Shown here: positions 55,394 through 64,000 of the stretch, in pieces | Layout: every line of letters begins with the position of its first letter | Position numbering within the stretch: the first letter of the stretch is position 1 | Origin: Siphonodentalium dalli | Lineage: Eukaryota > Mollusca > Scaphopoda > Gadilida > Siphonodentaliidae | Assembly: GCA_032622095.1 (NCBI GenBank) | Contig: CP136067.1 | Span: forward strand, 50,879,899-50,943,898 | Length of the DNA stretch: 64,000 nt | Reading direction: 5' to 3' | The notes under the pieces: generated by a model | Database searches by the model: none | The model's input: the letters and a program-made list of their open reading frames with translations, nothing else | Told to the model about the DNA's origin: nothing | Position numbers and translations under genes: made by a program

Positions 55394-56485
55394 TCTATTC
55401 TATATATTTTGAGACTTCCGTATATATGTGTGTGTGTACTTTATAGAATCGAAAACGGCTGGCTCGATTGAGTTCAAACTTCCCATCTAAGGGTAAAAAC
55501 CCACGAACACCGTAGTTGTCGCGTTTTGGAGAAGCTCTGATCACCCTTTATCCACTCCCAAATCACCGCAAAGGCACGTCGGGGGTTAATCAAGTGATAA
55601 TGAAATGAGCGTTTGTTTTTGACGCATCGCTATAAAGAGCGTCTGTTTACCATTCAACGTTATTAGCATCTGCAGAGAGATATACAGGAACATTGAGTGG
55701 TTTCCTATGCGGGGAGATTTATTGGATGCCATAGTACTCTTACAACATCATTGTTATAGTATGTATGACACTTAGGTCAGGGCTTAGGGGGGTAGTTATA
55801 GGCATAATGATTCTCAGAAATCCCGGTTACAAACCAACACTCACAATTTCGTATTTACGCAAACGCAACGTTATCGCTCGAAATTTATTATGCAGAGATA
55901 TACGGGAACAAGTGCTTTCCCATTTTTAGAACGCAACACATGATACCAAACAAAATTACGTCGCGTTGGTGATGGGGTTCACGACGGGATTAATTGACTG
56001 TCCGCTCTTTGCGAGGATGGGGTTCACGACGGGATTAACTTTGCGGTGACTATTGACCATCTCGTAAGGGTGGACAACCTCTGTCAGGGGCTGCTCAATG
56101 GCCACGGGCAGGTTAAAACAAATCATACCTCTTCTGTGTCTGGGCTTGTATAGACACGAGCGTGTTGTGTTCCTAAGAACGCGGAGCGTGTTGTGTTCCT
56201 AAGAACGCGGATCGGGTAAGTTTTTCCGCCCTATGTGAGCTCAAACTTCGTATATAAGTGTAAAAACACACGGGGATCGTCGACGTCGCATTGTGTGAAA
56301 CATTCTTATGTCTGTCGTTCCTATGAACGGGGGAATTTTTCATCGGGTCAGTCTTAACCTTCATTCAAGGTCAAATCGGGTAAAATATTGAAAAACCCAA
56401 TATTAACTCATTGAAAAACACAAACAAAACATAAAACATTGTCATGTTTCTGACCAAGCACGCCAGTGGCGGGCTAACCTGCTAG
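55394..56485 (+). mobile_element. Helitron-like element D (1092 bp), middle of three
   Basis: Starts TCTATTCTATATATTTTGAG at the CTAG end of C. It has a (GT)n tract, ACTTTATAGAATCGAAAACG, GGCTGGCTCGATTGAGTTCA, and ends CGCCAGTGGCG, GGCTAACCTG, CTAG. The body matches elements B and G. It contains a ~35-bp direct repeat near 55968-56038 (GATGGGGTTCACGACGGGAT twice) and another near 56155-56210 (GAGCGTGTTGTGTTCCTAAG). Confidence 0.85.
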
Positions 56486-56942
56486 TCTAATATATATTTT
56501 GGGACTTTTGTCTGTCTGTTTGTCTGTTAGCTATGGCTGGGAAAACTGCCGGACAGATTTGAGTATTTTGGACGGGTCAAATCTTGACCCCGACCTGACT
56601 TTAACATTCAAAAAGATCAATTCAAGGTCAAAACGGAAGGATTTCAACGAAATTTGATACCTACCGTTACTTTTGTCCCAAGAGTGTTTTGGATGGGTCA
56701 AATCATGACCCCGACCTGACCTTGACCTTCAAAATTGTCAATTCAAGGTCAAATCGGGTAAAGCCGGGCGGATTTCGGCGGGTACTTTTGTCGGCCACTT
56801 TTGTCCGGGAAGTGTTTTGGACGGGTCAAATCGTGACCCCGACATGACCTTCACCTTTAAAATGGTCAATTCAAGGTTAAATCGCGCAATTCTCCGAAAA
56901 TCATAGGGGAACATCCCGGACGAAGTCGGGTCCACCAGCTAG
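56486..56942 (+). mobile_element. Helitron-like element E (457 bp), last of three
   Basis: Starts TCTAATATATATTTTGGGAC at the CTAG end of D. It ends CCCGGACGAAGTCGGG, TCCACCAG, CTAG before T. The body holds three degenerate units of about 120 bp with GGACGGGTCAAATC(G/T)TGACC, CCGACCTGACCTTGACCTT and ATTCAAGGTCAAATCG. Confidence 0.85.
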
Positions 56943-58486
56943 TATTATATATTTCTAGATTTAGTTACAAACTAAATACCTGTATATTGTACAAAGAAAT
57001 GTTTGACAAATATATCTATATCAATATTACCATACGGGTCATTAAAATAGATACGACGAAACAAATTTTGAAGGGTGCATGTATCAGGTAAATTTTTATA
57101 TTTCAAATGATGACAGGAATGCGGAAAGTTGAAGTACCTACGTAATACTGGCTATCCGCATGAAGAGATATACATGTATATAAAAACTAAAATAGAAGAT
57201 GACTGCTGGCGACAATGTTTTCCAAAATAATTCAAAGCATTCGATAGCTCCCATCTAGTTGTCACACCGAAGATCAATATGAAGTTTGGTGACTATCAGA
57301 TGAGGGATATGTCTGTACAGTTGCTAAACAAGTCAGTCATGCAAAGAGTAAGATACCAAATTGCTGCCTGTGGTCATGTTTTTTAACGAAATTCGGAAAA
57401 ATTAGATTACTCTCACCCTGGTTATCCAGAAGATCATTGTGGAATTTGATGACGATCGGACAAGGGATGTCGTCTGTAGGATCAACCAAATTATTTAGCC
57501 ATAAAAATAGTAAAATTCAAGATCACCGCTGGCAGTGATGTTTTCACAAGGAAAGTCTGAGAACAAAATATGGCTCACATCTAGTGGTGACCCAAAATAT
57601 CCACATGAGAAAAAGTTCTCCAATAAAAGCTGGCTGCAGGGTGCGCCAATTGATTCAAATTTGAAATTTAGCAGGGTGTATTGCTGGTGGACATGTTTTC
57701 CCCGCAAATTTGATAGACTGATGGACAAAACCACTGAATCCGTTGAATCAATATACATGTACACATGGATTCATTTATATGCACTGTTATACACAGTACT
57801 GGTATAAAAGGTACTGAAAATAACTATATTACTAGTATACACAAAATAAACCATATATCATGGCTATGGGTTCTAATATCCGAACATGACAGCTGAGAAC
57901 TTGGTGTGAATTGAAGAGTGGTGGGGTCTCAAGCATATCTACCCCTCCACGTTAGAAACATGCCATTAAATGGCATAAGTATAATCTAGCTTGAGGACAG
58001 AAGTGATCCATAAAACCCCCCTTACTTCAACCAGGTCCTCACACGCGATGTATGGTCGATCACATGATGATCTAGGGGGGATTATAATTGTTGTATAAAA
58101 ACAGCACTACATGTAAATATAAAATAAAATAGTGCTACATCTTATTACAGATTATTACCACATATAATCAGTGACTATACAGACAGTCTGACAAAATAAA
58201 GTTTCAGTGACACTCTATCCGAAGAGGGGGATAATTTCATCTGTTACAGTCAATGGAGCAATTATGAATCTGGAAAGGTGAAATTTATAAGTAATACTAG
58301 ATATCGACATGACGCGATAACATATAACGTAAATGCAATATGGCCGCTGGCGACCATTTTTTTCTATGAAATTCAAAAAATAATTGATAGCTCTTATCTG
58401 ATAGATCAATATCAAGATAAATATGAAGTTTGGTGATGATCGGATGAGTGAAGTGGACCGTGGTCTGTGCTAAACGGTTTAGTAAT
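56943..58486. other. Intergenic stretch with diverged repeat words
   Basis: GAAGTTTGGTGA(C/T)(T/G)ATC(A/G)GATGAG occurs at about 57281 and 58425, with looser versions near 57448 and 57595, suggesting an old tandem or dispersed repeat. Frames at 57495-57807 overlap on both strands and are not convincing. No gene seen. Confidence 0.4.
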
Positions 58487-59005
58487 GCTTAAAAAGATTC
58501 TTACCTTAATATTTTTATGTTCACTTTATAAACTTCACTGAGTCATCTTTGTCATGTATTGAATTTTATATCTTTTGTTAACAGTTTATAAATCATGTAT
58601 ATCTCATGTTTGTTATTTTAATTTATGTGTTTATTATCATTAAATCAAGTTACATTCCTTAAAAAGATTCTTACCTTAATGTTTTTATGTTCACTTTATA
58701 AACTTCACTGAGTCATCTTTGTCATGTATTGACTTTGATATCTTTTGTTAACAGTTTATGAATCATGTATATCTCATGTTTGTTATTTTAATTTATGTGC
58801 TTATTATCATTAAATCAAGTTACATTCCTTAAAAAGGTTCTTACCTTAATGTTTTTATGTTCACTTTATAAACTTCACTGAGTCATCTTTGTCATATATT
58901 GAATTTGATATCTTTTGTTAACAGTTTATAAATCATGTATGTATCATGTTCGTTATTATATTTTATGTGTGTATTATCATTAAATAAAGTTATCATTTAA
59001 AATAA
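58487..59005 (+). repeat. Tandem repeat, 170-bp unit, three copies
   Basis: CTTAAAAAGATTCTTACCTT begins units at 58488, 58658 and 58828. TCACTTTATAAACTTCACTG, TTTTGTTAACAGTTTAT and ATTATCATTAAATCAAGTTA are shared by all. Identity is very high between the first two. The unit end TTAAATAAAGTT recalls a retroelement 3' end but no other support exists. Confidence 0.9.
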
Positions 59006-59089
59006 ATGTATTCACGTCCTAAATTATTATTTCACAAAAAAGCTCAAATACCCCAAAACACAATAGTTTAGAGTCGCCAATTAGTTAAT

Positions 59090-59520
59090 CCGATTACCTA
59101 TAACACTAAGCACATAAGCCGCTTAACATTTTAAATGGGGCCGACCGTTCACACTTTATAGAATGAAAGAACGAAAAGTTGAATAAAATCAATTCAAACG
59201 TTAATGTTGTCAATGTCATAACCCGGACATATGTACTAAATTTCAGACTTGTCCATTTATAAACAAAGAAGATAATGCGACATCAAGTCCGCTCACGCCT
59301 TTTATTTTGGAGCCGGTCGCATACACTTTATAGTGTGTTTCATTACGAAAAAAATTGAATAAAATCAACAAATTTGTAAATTTAAAAACAATTCAAACGG
59401 ACATATACACCAAATTTCAATAATATTCATTCAACGGACCAAACGCTATATAACACCCGTATACAACTTTTATTTCGAGCCGGCCTCGGCCTCGGATACA
59501 TTTTATAGTGTGTGCCGAAT
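59090..59520 (+). repeat. Degenerate ~170-bp tandem repeat, three units
   Basis: The word TTTTATTTYGGAGCCGGYC...CACTTTATAG appears at about 59128 (weak), 59296 and 59466. Between these lie GTTGAATAAAATCAA and CGGACATATGTACTAAATTTC-like words. Age looks greater than for the array at 58487. Confidence 0.6.
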
Positions 59521-60860
59521 TGGCACACGTCGACTGGGGCGAGTTGGCCCTGGGGCGATTAGGCCGATTCCGACACCTTCTATAATTTACAGTAGGTACC
59601 CGTTTACGCGTAGTTTAATTTAGAAAGTTCAGCAATTAATATCGTAAATAGAGCGACTGTATTTGACAGAGAATGCCTCTGTTATTGATTATTAAGTTGC
59701 TATACATTAAAAACGACAAATTCACATGCTCGTTCAAGCGCAGAAGTCTATTTTCGCCATGTTAAAGGACATCCACAGATACCAAATAACGCTAACCTAC
59801 TGCAAATGTTTTACAGGAAAACTGTTAACATATTTGGGCTGAATTCATCTGATGCGGTATTATTCCTCGATATAAATAACAAAACTGTCGTTACTTCAAA
59901 TGTAGCCGAAATGTAGTTTGGGCTAACATTTACACAAATGATGCGTCTGTTTTTCCTTGGCACACACGTTGCACAATTAACCACCACTAGAGAACCGCCC
60001 AAATTGGGCGAAATAACTTCACATCTACCCTTGGCAGTGTTGAGCTTGACGGAAAAGAGTTGTCTCTCTTGTGTCGACGACAGTGCGATGGTCCTCTTTG
60101 TGTGAATGATCCGATTCCCTCGCGATAATCATATAGCGAGACACCCATTAGTATTACGCCCTCGGGTATACTAGTGTACAAATTCTAGATACCTAGGTTC
60201 GCTGAGCGTTTTATTTATAGATTATGGGGGTTTGTTTTGGGACGCATTAAAAGTTGTAGTGCGACCCCGAGTCCGGTTGGTTTGTGACGCATTAAAAGTT
60301 GTAGTGCGACCACGAGCCCGGTAAAAGTTGGAATTTCAATTTCGTTTATTGTCGTTGATTTTGGTTTGTGTTAAGGTATGCCAATTACAAATAGAAGAAA
60401 TGAAAAAGATAATTTGTAAAATGCGTGTATGTCAATTGATACGTATTTTAAAGAGGTTAGTCGGATACAGCCGAGTCAGCCACCGGTTCGTTTATTATGT
60501 GCTGATCTGTGTGACAATTTGCAGTAGGTCCTTATTTGCGGAGGTCCCCGAATTCGCGGAGATCCCCTAAAATGGTCGAAATAGGTTGATTTTAATGAGG
60601 GAATGGGTGCGTATATGTCAATTGATACGTATTTTAAACAAATAACGACACGATCATCATAATAATGGTTTGTTCCATCAATTATATCATCACCATCATC
60701 ATCATCACCATCATAATACGGAACAAGTCTTAAGACTTTTCGTCCCAATAACATTATTTGCAATGTTTGTTTACAAATATATGTATCGTCATTCGATATT
60801 TTCTTGTGAGTCACTTGAACATATTACTTGTCGTCGAACTCGTATTTTATATAATAGAAG
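59521..60860. other. Intergenic stretch with two short repeats
   Basis: GACGCATTAAAAGTTGTAGT, then GCGACC, occurs twice at 60242 and 60287. An (ATC)n tract lies at 60683-60717. CGTATGTCAATTGATACGTA-like words repeat near 60427 and 60612. Several short frames are present but none is recognisable. Confidence 0.4.
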
Positions 60861-60869
60861 AATGAGTCT

Positions 60870-61365
60870 ATGTATATTTTGAATTGATCGGGTGTTGGAG
60901 CCTCAAATGTGAAGTCTGGCAGAGAGTTCCAGCTATTTACCACCCTCTGCGTGAAGAAATATTTCCGTGTCCTTGTTAACAATGCTCATCTGTAGCTTTT
61001 TATTATGTCATCTTGTTCTTCCTGATGAATTTCTTTCTAATAGGTCACAGGCATTGATATTGTAATGACCATTCAACAGTTTATATACCTCGATTAGATC
61101 TCCTCTAAATCTTCGATATTTTAAAGACATCAGATTGAGTCTTATCATTCGGTCTCGGTAGCATATAGTTTTGATTTGACGAACTAGTTTCGTTGCTTTT
61201 CTTGATATTTGTGCTGTGGGCTCGATGCAGAGTTACATTATTCGATGATAGGTCTGACAATGCTCATATGTAGAGCGATCGGAAAGTGTCGATGTCCAAG
61301 TTCGTGAAAGTTCTATTGACTATGCCGATGATTTGAGAAGCTCTATTGTTTAGGATATTGTATGA
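60870..61365 (-). mobile_element. CR1/Jockey-like LINE fragment, RT C-terminal region
   Basis: The minus strand reads in order ASQIIGIVNRTFTNLDIDTF, then (shifted) ISRKATKLVRQIKTICYRDR, MIRLNLMSLKYRRFRGDLIE, VYKLLNGHYNINACDLL, then VNKDTRKYFFTQRVVNSWNS and LPDFTFEAPTPDQFK. The RRLRGDLIEVYKLLNG block is the hallmark of the C-terminal region of one large CR1/Jockey-like LINE group. Both ends are truncated. It is a different lineage from the CxCG LINEs. Confidence 0.8.
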
Positions 61366-62721
61366 AGGCTAATCTGGCCGTGTCAAATTGAGCTATATAG
61401 CGATTGGATATCTCCCAGGACAACACATTTCGGGGTTTCGTGGGGTGTGTATTCTCTGGATATCTGATAGTTGCAATATGTAACTATTATGTCCGCGTTA
61501 ATTGCTTTAGATGTTTAGGTATGAACAATGGCTGGGCCACTCTTAAAGATTTTATGGCGGGAACACAATGCCTCCGATTTTTGATCCGCATTTAGAGGTT
61601 TTCTGGTGTGGTGAATGAGAAACCTGCAGTAATAAGCCGTAGTTTTTTTGTAATTATTTGAAGGATTAGTTTTAAGTGAATTCTGAGGCGATGCATTCAT
61701 GTAACCAATATATTTTATATTATAATTTATATTTATGCCTAATAATATGATCTTGAGGGCGTTACCATTTCTGATTATGGGTTTCTTGTCTTGCATTGGT
61801 GGACGAATAATGCCCGATTAGTACAGGTGGGGACGGTGGGTGTTTTATTTAATCGTAAATCAGGCGATGGTGGCGTGGGGGAGGAGTCAATTAATGCTTA
61901 TGTTTGAATGCGCAGTTAGAGGGTGTATGTGGGTAGATAAGGAGTGGGGTGGTGGGATACTTAGTACTAGGTGTGTGGGTTTGGTGTGAATGAGAAGAGG
62001 AGAAAATGTCGGAAAATGACTAAGATATGATGAAGAAGGCTGTGGATGGGAAACACACATCGATAAAAAATGTCGCTGTTGCCGACTTGGAAAGGTACAG
62101 TGAAGTTGTGCCAAACTGGTATAGTGTAGGTAAATTAAGTAAGTTTACAGGGGGATATAGACTTGTGTAGATGCAATAGGATCGCTTGAGGAGGGCTGTT
62201 GGCGCGAAGACATGAAAATATACAGTATATATAAATCAACACATGTGTATAACAGCTATATATAGAATATGATTGGTATATAGGTATGGACATCTAAATG
62301 TCTCATGGTACAAAAGCAATGGGTCTATGAATTAGAGGGCGAAAATGCGATAATGCTGTATGAAGTGCGAATGCCGTCACATATACACACGTGTGCGTAT
62401 GTGCAGGTATATGCATATGTGTGGGTACTAGCATAAATCACAAAGTGGAGTTAGCACTATATATTAACATAAGGCAACATGTGTATCTTGATCGATATAA
62501 ATTAATACACGTATGTTTTAGCGATTAAGAGATGTGAGCAACAGCTTGGATTGAACATACACATACATGTAATTGCGTGTGTATGTTTATGCGATTGTGT
62601 GGATACATTATATATATTGTATCATAAACAATACCGTGTTCAATACTACTATAGTATTAATAAGACAACATATATACGGTTAATATATAGATTAATTTTA
62701 CGTATGTTCGTAAACCAGCTG
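61366..62721. other. Intergenic stretch, nothing recognised
   Basis: Purine-rich on the plus strand at 61820-62060 (GGTGGGGACGGTGGG, GGAGTGGGGTGGTGGG). Many TGTGTATGTG words lie at 62380-62600. No coding frame or transposon end found. Confidence 0.4.
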
Positions 62722-62729
62722 TTGACAGA

Positions 62730-63239
62730 CAGGGTTCGCGCTGCCACTTGCCAAAGTTGCCAATGGCAAAAATAATTCACATTTGGCAAAAAATATTTTC
62801 ATTTGGCAAAAGTTTTGGCAAGTCACTTTTTAATTCCTCAAGAAAGTTGAATAAAATTGGCAAATCAATAACATTAATTTCAGGAAACGCTCACAATATA
62901 ATTATATTAGTGAGTGTTCTATAAGTCTAGGAAAATTAGCACCTTTATTAAGATACAGTTAATCTGATAGCATTCGTATTGATGGGTGAGGGATTACCCG
63001 TATATAGTGTCGTGGTGGTGTCATATCTAATCCTCTTGTAATGTGCCCTTCTGGTGAAGCAACATATCTACAATGTTATTGTTCGGTGATTGGTTTATTG
63101 TTGTATGATAAACCACAAAATAAGACTCATTGTTACAGAACATTATACTATCAGGGATAGTATTTGGCAAATTCTAAAAGAATTTGGCAAAAAATATTTT
63201 CATTTGGCAAAAGTAAATTTTGGTCCAGCGTGGACCCTG
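62730..63239. mobile_element. hAT-type MITE, 510 bp, target TTGACAGA
   Basis: TTGACAGA lies at 62722-62729 and again at 63240-63247, the 8-bp duplication of hAT transposons. The ends CAGGGTTCGCGCTG and CCAGCGTGGACCCTG are inverted repeats with the CAG start usual for hAT. The interior has TTTGGCAAAAAATATTTTCA near both ends in the same orientation. No transposase. It has split a LINE ORF1 remnant. Confidence 0.92.
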
Positions 63240-63247
63240 TTGACAGA

Positions 63248-63752
63248 TAGATGAGCCATTGCACCCGGTAGCTTATGTGCCGTTGTATGGTCCATGAAGC
63301 GGGAGGGTAACAAAGGTCTGGAGTTCATAAAGCTGAGCTCGCGTTGTGATTCGCTTGACCGTCTCATCCCAAAGTCTAGCGAATATATGACTCCATCTGT
63401 CGACCATGTACTTTTTATTTTCTCATTTTTCATTAATGACCGACAGCTGGCAGCAATACTAGAACGTCGGGTTGTAAGGTGTTCGTTTGCGAATATTCGC
63501 TTCTTCTTATCCTGGGAGAAGAGAGCTATTCGTTTCTTGTAGAAACGCTTTCGTGCCCGATAGCTTGTAAATTTCACGAGGAGAGAGCGTTCACGCCTGC
63601 CCTCCGGGTCACCAGAACGATGCGACCTATCTATCTGCTCCAATGTTAGTGGTAAGTCCATTTCCTCGGCAAGATTGAGGATAAATTCGTCGGTGTCCTC
63701 AAAATCCTGCTCGTTAATACCGGGTCCTGAAATACGTCCTGAGAGTTACGCA
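63248..63752 (-). pseudogene. LINE ORF1-like protein, fragment
   Basis: On the minus strand the frame is open upstream of its first Met (63661) to about 63750: GPGINEQDFEDTDEFILNLA, then MDLPLTLEQIDRSHRSGDPE. It continues RERSLLVKFTSYRARKRFYK, RIFANEHLTTRRSSIAASCR and STWSTDGVIYSLDF. This is the order of LINE ORF1 proteins with an RRM-like core: 'DIDrsHRvG', 'RpiivKFasY..R', 'iFinEdLT..R', 'WT.nGkIyv'. These bind RNA as nucleic-acid chaperones. The reading runs into the hAT MITE at 63239, so the 3' part is lost. No matching ORF2 lies next to it. Confidence 0.78.
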
Positions 63753-64000
63753 TTTGGTATTGCTTTGTGTCATCCAGGTTACAAGATAAAGTCATCGTAT
63801 AGTCCATACAACAAGGGACATAACCCGGGTAATAATCAGTTGATTAAACCCGTAGTATGTGTGCATCATTTTCTTGGGCTCTCTACCAAAAGAACCAAAA
63901 AATACGACAATCCACTATTCCACACAGAGTTACAAGTGAACTGTTCGCACAGACGGACACATAACATTTCAAATTCCAACAGAGGCGTAATTTTGGGAAG

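Overview
The window is eukaryotic, AT-rich, intron-scale non-coding DNA dominated by transposable elements. It looks like an animal genome, most likely a marine invertebrate. A mollusc is my best guess, from the mix of APE-type LINEs, small Helitron-like elements carrying AGGTCA-type words, TTAA-flanked MITEs and abundant TACATGTA words; this is inference, and no diagnostic host gene is present. No intact host gene was found. The only host-like coding remnant is a broken TatD-type metal-dependent hydrolase at 352-890. No tRNA, rRNA, CRISPR array or operon was seen.

Layout. 1-3.2 kb holds the TatD pseudogene and a 5'-truncated L2/CR1-like LINE on the minus strand. 3.2-6.6 kb holds an ATTCGG-rich TIR element, palindromic MITEs and two Helitron-like elements joined head to tail. 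6.7-26.6 kb is a direct tandem duplication: a 5.2-kb unit (6696-11886) followed by a second copy (11897-26583). The second copy is swollen to 14.7 kb by three LINEs, a minus-strand Helitron, hairpins and smaller insertions. Because the first copy keeps the empty sites, the Helitron ends and one LINE target-site duplication can be read directly. 26.6-39.2 kb carries TTAA-flanked MITEs (three copies), one Helitron, hairpins and LINE remnants on the minus strand.

40.6-50.8 kb is the most remarkable stretch. A 3.7-kb foldback-type element (40647-44370, 9-bp target duplication) is made almost wholly of inverted arrays of a 165-bp unit. Only 46 bp further on lies a 6.3-kb CACTA-type element (44429-50759, GTG target duplication) with about 0.5-kb subterminal domains packed with ATTAATGGGC-like words and several nested elements. 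Neither shows a transposase. 51.5-57 kb holds a broken but long APE-RT LINE (minus) and three Helitrons in tandem. 57-64 kb holds ~170-bp tandem repeats, a CR1-like LINE fragment, and a hAT MITE (TTGACAGA target duplication) inserted in a LINE ORF1 remnant.

No set of genes works together here. What the window shows is how several transposon families insert, nest, concatenate and amplify. All family calls rest on motifs, end structures and target duplications read by eye. Identities and boundaries marked approximate need alignment.
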